Positions 16,160-28,517 of a stretch of DNA of 64,000 nt are shown piece by piece (positions within the stretch are counted from its first letter, which is position 1; each line of letters begins with the position of its first letter). Origin of the DNA: CAYWKS01 sp964458935 (GTDB taxonomy: Bacteria; Planctomycetota; Phycisphaerae; Phycisphaerales; Zrk34); NCBI GenBank assembly GCA_964458935.1, contig CAYWKS010000008.1:1-64000 (forward strand). Reading direction: 5' to 3'. Both the position numbers and the translations under genes were made by a program. The notes under the pieces are model-generated. The model saw nothing but the letters and a program-made list of their open reading frames with translations, searched no databases and was not told where the DNA came from.

Positions 16160-18259
16160 TCAGCGAGCCCGCCGCTCGATCAGGTCCTCGTAGAACGTGA
16201 CGAGATCGTTGATGGCGTCGTCCTCCGGACGAGGCGTGCCGACCTTGAGGAACACGGCGGCATGTGGCAGGACGCGGGTCTCGTAGCCGCCTTCATGTGA
16301 ACCCAGGTCCTGGCGTTGCCACAGGTCGCGGACGGGCATCTTGTGGGCTTCGGGGTTTGGCCAGAGGTCCGCCCAATCGACACGGACCGCGGCTTCGACG
16401 ACCGAGCGGTTGAACAGCCCCACCGCCCAGGTGCCGTCCCAGAGCGGCCGTGCCCAGACCTCCAGTCCGCCATCCTCGCTGATCCGCGTGGCGGCCTTGC
16501 CCAGCGGGTCCTGGTTCACCGCCAGCACCTCGGGGTTGGAGACCAGCGCCAGGGTGTAAGGTTCCATGTCCGTCAGGTCGTTGCCGAGCAGCAACGGGCT
16601 GGCCACCAGCGACCAGAGCGTGATGTGGGTGACCTCGGCGGCGCGGCCCATGCGGCTCTGACGCAGTTCGCTGCCCCAGCCGACCTTCCCGATGACCAGC
16701 ATGTCCGGATCGTTCCAGTGCCCGGGTCCGGCGTGCTTGGCCAAGTCGCTGTGTCGGAAGCCGATGCCCGCCATGCTGTCCCAGGCGTCGTGGATGTCGC
16801 CGGTCGTCCGCCAGCAGTTGCCACGGATCGACGGGTCGTTGGCCCATTCCCAGACCTCGCGCATGCCGTACTGGCACAGGCTGTAGACGATGTCGCGGTC
16901 GACCTGGTCGAGGGCGTGGCGCATGATGCGGTAGGGGCGCATGTGGGTGGCGCGGCCTTCCTTGCGCGAGGCGACCCGGCTGTACCCGCACCAGTCGTAT
17001 TTCAGGTAGTCAAATCCCCAGTCGGCGAAACTCCGGGCGTCGCGATACTCGTGCAGGTGCGCGCCCTCAAACTTCTGGCAGGTGAGCGGACCCGGCGAGG
17101 TGTAGATGCCGGCCTTCAGGCCCATCGCGTGAATCGCGTCGGTCAGGCCCTTCATGTCCGGGAAGTAGGCGTTGGGAAGGATGTTGCCGTCGTCGTCGCG
17201 CGGGATGCCGGCCCGCTTGGGGTCGTCGTGCGTGGGCTTGCGCATCCAGCAATCGTCGATGTTCACGTAGTTGAAGCCGCGGTCGGCCAAGCCGGTTTCG
17301 ATCATCACCCTGGCCGCGTCGAGGATGTGCTCCTGTGTAACGATCCGCGCCCAGACGTTCCACGAGTTCCAGCCCATGGGCGGCGTCAGCGCCAGCATAT
17401 AGTCGCCGCACACCAGCAGGACCTGTCGGCTGTCCGTGCCATGCTCGTTGCTTGCGGTGATGGTCACCTGATGGACGCCGGGCGACTCGATCACGCCGGT
17501 GATGACGCCCCGGTCGTTGATGCTCAACGTCTCGGGCAGCCCTGTGGCTTGGAAGGTCATCGGGCGCTTGCCGGTCGTCGGTACGCGCCAGAGAAACGGA
17601 TGGCCCGGTTGCGAGCCGGTCGCGATCGGGTGATTGATTCGCGGGGCGTCGGGCGCCGGGTCGCTGTGGATCGGCGGCACGGGAAACGTCAGCGCTGCGG
17701 TTGCGGGCTTGGTCTTGGCATCGGGCTGCAGATGGATCAGCGCGGCGGCCCAGTCGCCGTGGTCCCATGACTTGCCATCGCCGCCGTCATCCACGCGCAG
17801 GATCAGTTTCTGTGCGCCGGTCAGGTCCACCGCCAGATGCTGAGACGGGTCGCCGGGCTTGAAGACGCCGGTGCGGAACGCGAGTTTGCCATCCACGTGC
17901 ACGGCAAATCGAACGCTGCCGGTGTCCTTGACCTCGTCGTCAAGGCCCACCATGGCCTCAAAGCGCTGAGCGTCGCCGTGGAGGTCGACGACCAGGATAC
18001 CGTTGGCGTGCGTGCCGAAGCCGCGTGGGTAGGTCTGGCCGTCGAGCGTGAGGGGCTTGCCCTGCACAGACTTGCGGGCCTGGGGATCGCCCCACCCCTG
18101 TCGGGCATGGCTGAGGTCCAACTCATCGAGCCAGACGGCGTGGTCGGGGGCGTCGGCCCGGAGCAGGTGATCGGGCGGGTCGGCGAGGGCCGGGCCGGCG
18201 AACAGGCAGACCGCCGCCAGGCCGATGAACGCAACGGCGTTTCGCGGGATCGAGTGCAT
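16160..18259 (-). CDS. Secreted GH27 alpha-galactosidase with NPCBM domain
   Basis: A 699-residue exported glycoside hydrolase. A signal peptide ends at GPALA near residue 27. Residues of about 30-180 form an NPCBM-type galactose-binding domain (QGKPLTLDGQTYPRGFGTHANG). A putative Ig-like module follows at about 205-285. The catalytic barrel begins at TPPMGWNSWN near residue 293. The GH27 nucleophile Asp is in YLKYDWCGYS near residue 422 and the acid/base Asp in WRTTGDIHD near residue 487. The family removes terminal alpha-galactose or alpha-N-acetylgalactosamine. GAGGAG lies about 9 bases before the ATG. Divergent from tpiA. Confidence 0.88.
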   Translation of the reverse strand: MHSIPRNAVAFIGLAAVCLFAGPALADPPDHLLRADAPDHAVWLDELDLSHARQGWGDPQARKSVQGKPLTLDGQTYPRGFGTHANGILVVDLHGDAQRFEAMVGLDDEVKDTGSVRFAVHVDGKLAFRTGVFKPGDPSQHLAVDLTGAQKLILRVDDGGDGKSWDHGDWAAALIHLQPDAKTKPATAALTFPVPPIHSDPAPDAPRINHPIATGSQPGHPFLWRVPTTGKRPMTFQATGLPETLSINDRGVITGVIESPGVHQVTITASNEHGTDSRQVLLVCGDYMLALTPPMGWNSWNVWARIVTQEHILDAARVMIETGLADRGFNYVNIDDCWMRKPTHDDPKRAGIPRDDDGNILPNAYFPDMKGLTDAIHAMGLKAGIYTSPGPLTCQKFEGAHLHEYRDARSFADWGFDYLKYDWCGYSRVASRKEGRATHMRPYRIMRHALDQVDRDIVYSLCQYGMREVWEWANDPSIRGNCWRTTGDIHDAWDSMAGIGFRHSDLAKHAGPGHWNDPDMLVIGKVGWGSELRQSRMGRAAEVTHITLWSLVASPLLLGNDLTDMEPYTLALVSNPEVLAVNQDPLGKAATRISEDGGLEVWARPLWDGTWAVGLFNRSVVEAAVRVDWADLWPNPEAHKMPVRDLWQRQDLGSHEGGYETRVLPHAAVFLKVGTPRPEDDAINDLVTFYEDLIERRAR

Positions 18260-18377
18260 GATGGCAGCTCCTCAGCGTCATGTAAGAGGCCGTATGGGGC
18301 CGGATGATGCGTTGCAAAGTGTATCCGACCGGGCCCGCGGCGAGCAATGCAGCGGGTCTGGCGATGCAGGTGTGATC

Positions 18378-18386
18378 TGCTATACT
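18378..18386 (+). promoter_or_regulatory. Extended -10 promoter of tpiA
   Basis: TGC-TATACT is a good extended -10 element about 52 bases upstream of the tpiA start; the -35 region is poor, which is usual for extended -10 promoters. Confidence 0.5.
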
Positions 18387-18437
18387 CCGCGACTCGACCC
18401 ACCCCGGCCCGAGACCGACAGCAACCGGAGCATGACC

Positions 18438-19202
18438 ATGGCCGAGCGCAAGCCGTTCGTCGGCGGTAACTGGAAGATGAACCTGCATATGGACGAGGCG
18501 CTGAGCCTCGCCGAGGGGCTGACCGCTTTCACCGATACCGACAAGGTGGACGTGGTGGTTTGCCCGGCGTTCCCGTATCTCGCGGCGGTAGGCGAGAAGC
18601 TCACGGCGGCCGGTTCGGGCATCATGCTCGGGGCCCAGGACTTTTACCACGAGGCCAACGGCGCGTTCACCGGTGAGGTCTCGTTGAGCATGCTCAAGGA
18701 CGTGGGCGTTCAGGTGGCGCTCGTCGGCCACTCCGAGCGGCGTCACGTGATCGGCGAGGCCGATACGCTGCTGAACGAGAAGGTTCACGCGGCGCTCGAG
18801 GCCGGTCTGCACGTCATCCTCTGCGTCGGCGAGACGATCGAGCAGCGGGAGGCGGGCAAGACCGACTTCGTGAACTACGGCCAGTTGTGCCTGGGCCTGG
18901 CGGGTGTGACCGCGGACCAGATGGCCAACGTGACCATCGCCTATGAGCCGGTGTGGGCCATCGGCACGGGCAAGACGGCCAGCCCGGCCGACGCCCAGAA
19001 CGCCCACGCGGCGATCCGCGGGTGCCTGAACGGCATCTACGGGGGCGGTGTCGGCGAGGCGATCCGGATCCAGTACGGCGGATCGGTCAAGCCCGCCAAC
19101 GCCGCGGAACTGTTCAGCCAGCCGGACATCGACGGCGGGCTGATCGGCGGCGCCGCGCTGAAGACAGACGATTTCAAGGGCATCTTGCAGGCCGCCGTAT
19201 GA
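18438..19202 (+). CDS. tpiA: Triosephosphate isomerase
   Basis: A 254-residue glycolytic enzyme interconverting dihydroxyacetone phosphate and glyceraldehyde 3-phosphate in the cytoplasm. Catalytic residues are present: Lys 13 in GNWKMN, His near 98 in GHSERR, and Glu near 170 in AYEPVWAIGTGKTA (which also shows the closing loop 6). The phosphate-binding IQYGGSVKP and GLIGGAAL are intact. The ATG at 18438 is chosen because GGAG sits 7 bases upstream, whereas ATG 18432 would leave only one base. secG follows 47 bases downstream, a common pairing. Confidence 0.96.
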   Translation: MAERKPFVGGNWKMNLHMDEALSLAEGLTAFTDTDKVDVVVCPAFPYLAAVGEKLTAAGSGIMLGAQDFYHEANGAFTGEVSLSMLKDVGVQVALVGHSERRHVIGEADTLLNEKVHAALEAGLHVILCVGETIEQREAGKTDFVNYGQLCLGLAGVTADQMANVTIAYEPVWAIGTGKTASPADAQNAHAAIRGCLNGIYGGGVGEAIRIQYGGSVKPANAAELFSQPDIDGGLIGGAALKTDDFKGILQAAV

Positions 19203-19249
19203 TCCGGGCTTGACCCGGACGGCTCGCCCGGCAGACCATAAGGACCGTG

Positions 19250-19768
19250 ATGATGATCGTGACCCTGGCCAGCGTGATGACATGGATCCTTGCGACGTTG
19301 TTTATCGTCGTCGCGGCGTTCATGATCCTGGTGATCCTGATCCAGAAGCCCAAAGGCGGCGGTTTGAGCGGCGCTTTCGGCGGCGGCGGCGGTGGTGCCG
19401 GTGGGCAGCAGGCCATGTTCGGCGCCAAGGTCGGCGACGTGCTCACCCTGGTCACCACGGTCGTGTTCGTGCTGTTCCTGCTGATTGCCATCGCCCTGGT
19501 TTACGCGTCGGGCGACGAGTCGGCGGCGACCCAGCCGCAGGTCCGCCCGCCGTCCGGGCCGACCCTGCCGATGTCCGGCGACGACGGCAATGCGGCGCGG
19601 CCTATGGAGTTCGGCGAGGAACTCGACGAGCCCAATGCCCCGGCGCCGCTGAACGCCGAGCCCGAAGGCGAGGGAACATCAAGCCCCGGCATCGCGCCCG
19701 TCCCGGCGCCGGACCCGTCGCAGCCGCCCCTGTCCGCACCCAACGCCGGCGCGCCGGCCACGGAGTGA
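19250..19768 (+). CDS. secG: SecG translocase subunit with long polar tail
   Basis: About 172 residues, twice the usual SecG length. Residues 1-75 are standard SecG: a first membrane helix, the loop LIQKPKGGGLSGAFGGGGGGAGG, then a second helix. After the membrane part comes an acidic, Pro- and Ala-rich tail of about 90 residues, presumably in the periplasm-facing or cytoplasmic compartment depending on topology. SecG assists SecYEG during protein export. GTG 19247, ATG 19250 and ATG 19253 are all possible starts; AGGA at 19241-19244 favours the latter two. yicC follows after 7 bases. Confidence 0.88.
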   Translation: MMIVTLASVMTWILATLFIVVAAFMILVILIQKPKGGGLSGAFGGGGGGAGGQQAMFGAKVGDVLTLVTTVVFVLFLLIAIALVYASGDESAATQPQVRPPSGPTLPMSGDDGNAARPMEFGEELDEPNAPAPLNAEPEGEGTSSPGIAPVPAPDPSQPPLSAPNAGAPATE

Positions 19769-19775
19769 ACCCACG

Positions 19776-20654
19776 TTGATCCGATCGATGACAGGATTCG
19801 GCGACGCGTCCTGTGAGAGCGCCGGCGTGTACTACGCCGTGGAGCTGCGCTCGCTCAACAACCGCTATTACAAGGCGATGATCCGCACGCCCGACGAGGT
19901 CGCCGGGCTGGAAGCGGAAATGGACTCCTACCTGCGCAAGCGGATCACCCGCGGGTCGGTGACGCTGACGGTGAGCCTGCGCGACCAGTCGGCGTCGGCG
20001 GCCTACGACATCAACGTCGCCGCGCTGCAACACTACCTCGACGCCGTCCATCAGACCGACCTGTCCGACTCGCACATCGAGCTGGGCAGCATCCTCGCCC
20101 TGCCCGGGGTCATCCAGCCGCCGCAGTCGAGCAAGGTGATCGATCGGGCGCGGCCGGCGGTCATGCCACTGCTCGCCCAGGCTTGCGACAAGCTGGCGGA
20201 GATGCGGCAGGCCGAGGGGCGCGGCCTGGCCGAGGAACTCATGTCGCATCGCGCCTACATCGCCGAGCGGGTCAATCAGATCGCCGAGCGTGCCCCGACG
20301 GTGGTCGAGGAGTACCACACGCGGCTGCGCAACCGCATCGAGGAACTGATGAATCGCGCCCAGCTCCAGACCCACGAGGTCGAGCTGATCAAGGAGGTCG
20401 CGGTCTACGCCGAGCGCTGCGACATCGCCGAGGAGGTCCAGCGGATCAAGGCGCACCTCGAACAGTTCGAGCAGATCGTCCACCGCGAGGACAACGAGCC
20501 GGCCGGCCGCACGCTCGATTTCCTCGCCCAGGAGCTGCTGCGGGAGGCGAATACGATCGCCAGCAAGTCCAACGACGCGCAGATCAGCCGCACCATTGTC
20601 GAAGTCAAGGGCGCGATCGACCGAATTAAGGAGCAGGTGCAGAACGTTGAGTAG
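19776..20654 (+). CDS. yicC: YicC/YloC-family endoribonuclease
   Basis: A 292-residue member of the YicC family. It starts at TTG; this start is supported because it gives MIRSMTGFG, the conserved N-terminus of the family, and GGAG lies 10 bases upstream. Other landmarks are LRSLNNRYYK near residue 25 and the C-terminal DUF1732 part with NEPAGRTLDFLAQELLREANTIASKSNDAQIS. Homologues are reported RNases linked to stress and small-RNA turnover. The gene is closely spaced after secG and likely co-transcribed. Confidence 0.9.
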   Translation: MIRSMTGFGDASCESAGVYYAVELRSLNNRYYKAMIRTPDEVAGLEAEMDSYLRKRITRGSVTLTVSLRDQSASAAYDINVAALQHYLDAVHQTDLSDSHIELGSILALPGVIQPPQSSKVIDRARPAVMPLLAQACDKLAEMRQAEGRGLAEELMSHRAYIAERVNQIAERAPTVVEEYHTRLRNRIEELMNRAQLQTHEVELIKEVAVYAERCDIAEEVQRIKAHLEQFEQIVHREDNEPAGRTLDFLAQELLREANTIASKSNDAQISRTIVEVKGAIDRIKEQVQNVE

Positions 20655-20751
20655 CCGCGTTGGCACTGGCCCCGGAGGCGAGTATCGCTTAGGCTGATAC
20701 ATAAGGCCTTGGCTCCACCCGGGGGCGCGCAGTGCTTAGGGGCGTCCCATC

Positions 20752-21882
20752 GTGACCGACGACGCGAGTATCCACAGCCCGAGTCAATCCGTCGCCGTCT
20801 CCACTGCCCGGAGCGCTGGGATGTCGGGCCGCGATACCGGCGAACGCGATCAGTTCGGCGCCTACGAGCTGGCGACCGTGCTCAGCTACTACGACCTGGG
20901 GGTGATCGAGAAGATCCAGGAGTTCCCCCGCGGCTCGCGGCGTGCGCCCAAGCTGCTCCTCCGCACCGACAAGGGGCTGTACCTGCTCAAGCGTCGCGCC
21001 CGAGGCAAGGACGACGCCTTCAAGGTCGCCTTCTGTCACAGCATCCAGTTGCACCTGGCGGCCAAGCAGTTCCCCCTGCCGCACCTGATCGGCACCCGCC
21101 GCGACAACAACTCGATGCTCCAACTGGAAAGCACGATCTACGAGGTCTTCGAGTACATCCGTGGCACCGGCTACGACATGAGTCTCGAAGCGACGCAGGA
21201 CTCGGGCAAGACGCTGGGCCTGTTCCACAAGCTGCTGGTCGATTTCACCAGCGACTACGAGCCGGCCCGGGGTTCGTACCACAACTCCCGATCGGTGCAG
21301 GCGTCGCTGGAACAGTTGCCCCGCACGCTCGAGAAGCTCGACGCCCGCACGCTCGGCGAGCACGCCGACCAGATGCAGCAGGTCACCGCCTTCCTGCGCG
21401 AGTCGTACAACGACGCGGCCAGTCGCGCCGATGACGCGGGCCTGACCGATTGGCCAAACCAGATCATCCACAGCGACTGGCACCCGGGGAACATGCTCTT
21501 CCGCGGGTCGCGCGTGGTGGCGGTGATCGACTACGACGCGGCGCGGCTTCAGCAGCGCGTGATCGACGCGGCCAACGGCGCGCTGCAGTTTTCCATCGTC
21601 GGCGGCGGCGACGACCCAAAGACCTGGCCCGACTACCTCGACGTCACGCGCTACAAGCGTTTCCTGCTCGGCTACGATCGCGTGAATCAGCTCGCGCGGG
21701 CGGAACTGGCCGCCGTGCCCTGGCTGATGATCGAAGCACTGATCGCCGAAGCGGCGATCCCCATTGCGGCGACCGGGAGCTTCGCCCGCATGGACGGGTT
21801 CGATTTCCTGCTCATGATCGACCGCAAGGTGCGATGGCTCCAGGCCCAGGCCGAATCGCTCGGCGCGGTCATGGACGCCTGA
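20752..21882 (+). CDS. APH-fold kinase-like protein
   Basis: A 376-residue protein of the aminoglycoside-phosphotransferase / CotS-like fold. After a polar N-terminus of about 40 residues the small lobe appears (KLLLRTDKGLYLLKRRA carrying the candidate ATP-binding Lys). The catalytic loop is IIHSDWHPGNMLF near residue 240, and the metal-binding motif is VIDYDAAR near 260. The phosphorylation target is unknown; the family includes homoserine, choline and spore-associated kinases. It starts at GTG with GGGG upstream. It stands about 100 bases after yicC and in front of a DUF1015 gene. Confidence 0.75.
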   Translation: MTDDASIHSPSQSVAVSTARSAGMSGRDTGERDQFGAYELATVLSYYDLGVIEKIQEFPRGSRRAPKLLLRTDKGLYLLKRRARGKDDAFKVAFCHSIQLHLAAKQFPLPHLIGTRRDNNSMLQLESTIYEVFEYIRGTGYDMSLEATQDSGKTLGLFHKLLVDFTSDYEPARGSYHNSRSVQASLEQLPRTLEKLDARTLGEHADQMQQVTAFLRESYNDAASRADDAGLTDWPNQIIHSDWHPGNMLFRGSRVVAVIDYDAARLQQRVIDAANGALQFSIVGGGDDPKTWPDYLDVTRYKRFLLGYDRVNQLARAELAAVPWLMIEALIAEAAIPIAATGSFARMDGFDFLLMIDRKVRWLQAQAESLGAVMDA

Positions 21883-21991
21883 TCGGCCGGTCCGGGCGAC
21901 GCCGGGCGGCGCGGTCGGCCCCCGTCGATCGCGGCGGGCCTTGCCCGGGCGGTTGTGACCCGCGGCGCCAGCGACTAACCTGCCGGGTCTT

Positions 21992-23278
21992 ATGCCTGAA
22001 CTACACCCCATCCAGATCGTGCGTTATGCCGGGCCCACGCCCGGATTGGACCTGACGACAAAGATCGCCCCTCCGTACGACGTGCTCGACGAGGGGCCGA
22101 AGCAACAACTGCTGTCCCGCGACCCGCACAATATCGTCGCGATCGACCTGCCCGTCACGCCCCCCAAGACGGTCGGCCCCGACGAGGCGTACGACCAGGC
22201 GGGCCGGACCTATCGCCAGTGGCTGGCCGACGGCGTGCTGGTCCAGATCGACAAGCCGGCGGTGGTGGCCTACGAGCAGGTCTACACGGTCAAGGGCCGC
22301 ACCTTCCGACGCCGCGAACTATTCGCCAACGTGAAGGCCGAGCCGTTCGGCCGCAAGGGCGGCGGAGTCCATCAGCACGAGCACACCATCAAGGGCGGCA
22401 TCGACGACCGCTTCAAGCTGATGAACGCCAGCGACGCCCAGCTCTCGCCGGTGTTCTGCATGTTCCACGATCGCAAGCAGCAGGTCACGGGCATGCTCCA
22501 GGCCTACTACGACCATGAGCCGGATTTCCACGGCACGACCGGCCACGACAACGTCGAGCACCGCTGCTGGGTCGTGGATGACGCGTCGGTGCTGGAAGCG
22601 CTGACCGCATTCTTCCGCGAGACCGACGCGTTCATCGCCGACGGCCATCACCGCTACAACACCGCGCTGAAGTACGCCGAGACGCACCCCGACGACCCCG
22701 AAGCACAGCGTTGCCTGATGGTGCTGGTGGCGATCGAGGACCCGGGGATGATCGTGCTGCCGACGCACCGCGCGATCACGGGGCTGTCGGGCTTATCGAT
22801 GGACGCCGTGCAGAAGCGCGCGGCGGACTACGGCCTGACGATCACGCCGACCAGCGCGGAAGTGGAGAAGCTGCCCGAACAGATCACACGCGGCGGATAC
22901 CACGCGATGGGCCTGTACGAGCCCGAGCGCGGCTACCGGTACATGATGCACAGCGAGAAGATGGACCCGCTGGCCGGTTTCGAGCCGCTCCGCGCCGACG
23001 TGTGGCGCAAGCTCGACGTGGCGGTGCTGCACCACCTGTTCATCGAGCGGGTGCTGGCGCCGGAGTTCGGCGACGGGGAGGTGGGCTTCAAGTACACCGC
23101 CGAGATCGAGGTGTTGAAGCAGATGTGTCACGACCACAAAGCGCTGGGCGTGATCATGCAGCCGACCCCGGTCAAGTCGGTGTGCGAGGTCTCCGAGGCC
23201 GGCGAGGTCATGCCGCCCAAGAGCACGTTCTTCTACCCCAAGCTGGCGACGGGGCTGGTCATCAATCCGCTGCGGTAG
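21992..23278 (+). CDS. DUF1015 family protein (SerC-associated)
   Basis: A 428-residue cytoplasmic protein of the DUF1015 family. Recognisable parts are the start VRYAGPTPGLDLTTKIAPPYDVLD, the central IADGHHRYNTALKYAE near residue 215, and the C-terminal MPPKSTFFYPKLATGLVINPL, all family signatures. Homologues are often found beside serine-biosynthesis genes, but here the neighbours are an APH-fold kinase and alaS. Biochemical function is not established. Confidence 0.85.
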   Translation: MPELHPIQIVRYAGPTPGLDLTTKIAPPYDVLDEGPKQQLLSRDPHNIVAIDLPVTPPKTVGPDEAYDQAGRTYRQWLADGVLVQIDKPAVVAYEQVYTVKGRTFRRRELFANVKAEPFGRKGGGVHQHEHTIKGGIDDRFKLMNASDAQLSPVFCMFHDRKQQVTGMLQAYYDHEPDFHGTTGHDNVEHRCWVVDDASVLEALTAFFRETDAFIADGHHRYNTALKYAETHPDDPEAQRCLMVLVAIEDPGMIVLPTHRAITGLSGLSMDAVQKRAADYGLTITPTSAEVEKLPEQITRGGYHAMGLYEPERGYRYMMHSEKMDPLAGFEPLRADVWRKLDVAVLHHLFIERVLAPEFGDGEVGFKYTAEIEVLKQMCHDHKALGVIMQPTPVKSVCEVSEAGEVMPPKSTFFYPKLATGLVINPLR

Positions 23279-23315
23279 CGGCGGGGCCGGTTCGCGACGT
23301 GCCGGGCCGGGTCGC

Positions 23316-23321
23316 TACAAT
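23316..23321 (+). promoter_or_regulatory. Candidate -10 box of alaS
   Basis: TACAAT lies 38 bases before the alaS start in the short gap after the DUF1015 gene. A -35 is not convincing. Confidence 0.35.
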
Positions 23322-23358
23322 ACGCGACTTGCTCGATCCTCCCGCGAGGCGTTTGTCC

Positions 23359-26166
<2,808 letters not shown>

Positions 26167-26210
26167 TCTCGTCGCGGTTACACTGAGATGGGTCGCAGGG
26201 AGGCGATGCG

Positions 26211-26666
26211 ATGGCGGACATTGACATTGCACAATCACTCCGGGAGTTCCTCGGCAGGCAATCGACGCTCGCGCTGGCGACGATTGACGACGCGGGTCTG
26301 CCCCACGCGGCGAACCTTTACTTCGCGCCGGATGAGCGGCTGAACCTCTACTTCGTGTCCAACCCCTCTTCGGCGCACAGCCGCCACATCGAGAGACACA
26401 GCCACATCGCCGCCACCGTCTACGAACCGGTCACCATGTGGCAGCGGATCCGTGGAGTGCAACTGCACGGCCACGCCGGGCCCATCGACCCCGGCGAGTT
26501 CGCAATGGTCTGGAAGATCTACCTCGACAAGTTCCCCCACATCGCCGAGATCGAGAGCACCGTCCTCAGCCAGCAGTTCTACGTGATCCGGCCGAACTGG
26601 TTCCGGTGGATCGACAACGCCGTGAAGTTCGGTTTCCGCGTAGAGACGACGTGGCCGATGGACTGA
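26211..26666 (+). CDS. Pyridoxamine 5'-phosphate oxidase-like (PPOX) protein
   Basis: A 151-residue single-domain flavin-type split-barrel protein. LALATIDDAGLPHAANLYFA and the segment with HIAATVYEP are typical of the PPOX/YhbP (UPF0306) group, which bind FMN or heme-like cofactors but mostly lack a known substrate. GGAGG sits about 8 bases before the ATG. It follows alaS by 44 bases and may be co-transcribed. Confidence 0.78.
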   Translation: MADIDIAQSLREFLGRQSTLALATIDDAGLPHAANLYFAPDERLNLYFVSNPSSAHSRHIERHSHIAATVYEPVTMWQRIRGVQLHGHAGPIDPGEFAMVWKIYLDKFPHIAEIESTVLSQQFYVIRPNWFRWIDNAVKFGFRVETTWPMD

Positions 26667-26765
26667 TTCCAGAAGGCCCATCGGGTTACGGCGTCTGACA
26701 GGCGGATCAGAAGGCGCGTCGGCGATTGGTAGGAACAGCCAGCCGGTATCGGCAGTCGGACGCGG

Positions 26766-27785
26766 CTAGGCCACGCGTTCTGACTTGGGTGTACGGCTCA
26801 TAAGCCGGCTGATGCCGTCGATGGGGTCGAGTCCTTCGAAGAGCACGGCGTGGATCGCGGCGGTGATGGGCATTTCGACGTTGTGCTGCCCGGCGAGGGT
26901 CATCACGGACTTGGTGGTGGGCACGCCCTCGACGACACCGTGAATCTGTTCAAGCACATCGTCGAGCTTCTGTCCCCTGCCGAGCAGCTCGCCGGCCGAG
27001 CGGTTGCGGCCCATCGGGCAGAAGCAGGTCGTCGCCAGGTCGCCCACGCCGGTGATGCCGAAGAAGGTCTCCTGGTCGGCGCCCATGGCGATGCCGAGGC
27101 GCGCGATTTCGGCCAGCCCGCGCGAAAGAAGGGCGCTCTTGGCGTTGTAGCCCGCCTGTAAGCCGTCCAGGATCCCCGCGGCGATGGCGATCACGTTCTT
27201 CGTCGCACCGGCCAATTCCACACCCAGCACGTCGCTCTTGGTGTAGACGCGCAGCCAGCGCGTGGTGAAGACCATTTGCAGCCGCTCGGCAAGCTCGGCG
27301 CCCTCGGCAGCCACGCACACCGTCGCCGGCAGACACCGCGCCAATTCGCCGGCGATCGACGGGCCCGACAGCGCCGCCAGTCGGTCGGTCGACCCGGCGG
27401 TCAGCACGTCGGCGATGATCTGCGTCGGCCGCTGCATGGTCTCGTTTTCCAGGCCCTTGGCGACGGAGACAATAGGCACGTCGTCCGGCGTGTGCGGGGC
27501 GAGCCGCTGCCAGACCTCCCGCATGTACTGTGTGGGGATCGCCGCGACGATCACGTCTGGGTCGATCATCGCCTCCGCGTCGGCGGAGGTAACGCGGAGC
27601 GACGGCGGCAGGGGGATGCCGGGCATGTACTGGCGATTTTCGTTGTGGCGGGCGATGTCATCGGCGGCGTCGGCGAACGGCGCCCACATCGTCACCTCCA
27701 TCCCGCGGCTGTCGAGCAGCAACGCACACGCCGTCGCCATCCCGCCGTTACCGATGATCGTTGCCTTATGCATGGTCAGATTCAT
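26766..27785 (-). CDS. gpsA: Glycerol-3-phosphate dehydrogenase [NAD(P)+]
   Basis: A 339-residue enzyme reducing dihydroxyacetone phosphate to sn-glycerol 3-phosphate for phospholipid synthesis. The Rossmann motif is GNGGMATACA near residue 12, a variant of the usual GAGSWGTA. Other signatures are the VSVAKGLE Lys, LSGPSIAGELA, the catalytic Lys in LAGATKNVIAIAAG near 202, and MGRNRSAGELLGRG near 265. ATG 27785 is used; ATG 27773 would give MHKATIIG and is equally plausible. It belongs to the lipid-gene neighbourhood with cdsA and uppS. Confidence 0.92.
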   Translation of the reverse strand: MNLTMHKATIIGNGGMATACALLLDSRGMEVTMWAPFADAADDIARHNENRQYMPGIPLPPSLRVTSADAEAMIDPDVIVAAIPTQYMREVWQRLAPHTPDDVPIVSVAKGLENETMQRPTQIIADVLTAGSTDRLAALSGPSIAGELARCLPATVCVAAEGAELAERLQMVFTTRWLRVYTKSDVLGVELAGATKNVIAIAAGILDGLQAGYNAKSALLSRGLAEIARLGIAMGADQETFFGITGVGDLATTCFCPMGRNRSAGELLGRGQKLDDVLEQIHGVVEGVPTTKSVMTLAGQHNVEMPITAAIHAVLFEGLDPIDGISRLMSRTPKSERVA

Positions 27786-27923
27786 GGAAGGTTTCTCGTC
27801 AGAGAGCCGCCACTTCGCGCGGTCATCGAGCGCGGATCATAGCCGGCAAGCTCTGGCTGGGCCCATCGGGTTCGAGCTTGCGGCGTGTTGAATGTGCGGG
27901 ATGTGATGAGGTCGTGTGGTAAT

Positions 27924-28517
27924 TCATCGGTATCGGTTGATGGCTTGGACGATCTGGTGGTGGACCGACAAGGGCCTGGCGACCATGACCCAGAAGGCCT
28001 CGGGCACGCCGGTCCCGGCGGTGCTGAACGCGAGCGTACCCAGCCGAAAGACCCGCTCGCGGATGCTGAACAGCGTGTCGGTGTGCTGGATGTGCTTCAG
28101 TTCGGTCTGGAAGACCATGATCCGGAGCACGCCCATGACGCGGATAACCCGTCGATCGGTCAGCACATAGACGCGGCTGAGCCATTCGAGGAACTGCCAA
28201 GTCAGCCGCAGCGCGATCAGCCCCGCCGCGACGATGAAGGCCCGCTGGTCGGTGAGGAGGTTGAAGTAGGCGACCGCCCAGGACAAGCCGGCGATGATGG
28301 CCAACTGCCCCAAGGGTGCGAGTACGATGTATAGCGGGCTGGGCTTGAGGAGGAGGATGATCGTCTCATCGCCCTGGAGCAGGTCGGCCGGGAGCATGGC
28401 GGCCGCTCGATCCACGGGGAACCCGACGACCGGCTCGGCGCCCTCGGCGTGGGCACAACGCCCCGCGCGTTCGCCACCGAGAGGCTCGGCCCGCTTCGTG
28501 ACCGCGTGTTGCCTCAT
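27924..28517 (-). CDS. Bacterial PH-domain membrane protein
   Basis: A 197-residue protein. The first 40 residues are polar and poorly conserved, then two hydrophobic helices (about 57-78 and 88-108) and a bPH2-type (DUF304) domain: YVLTDRRVIRVMGVLRI, then ELKHIQHTDTLFSIRERVFRLGTLAFSTAGT. Such proteins sit in the cytoplasmic membrane with the PH domain on one face; function is unknown. Its start overlaps the hpt stop by 4 bases (ATGA), which supports the start and coupling to hpt. Confidence 0.75.
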   Translation of the reverse strand: MRQHAVTKRAEPLGGERAGRCAHAEGAEPVVGFPVDRAAAMLPADLLQGDETIILLLKPSPLYIVLAPLGQLAIIAGLSWAVAYFNLLTDQRAFIVAAGLIALRLTWQFLEWLSRVYVLTDRRVIRVMGVLRIMVFQTELKHIQHTDTLFSIRERVFRLGTLAFSTAGTGVPEAFWVMVARPLSVHHQIVQAINRYR

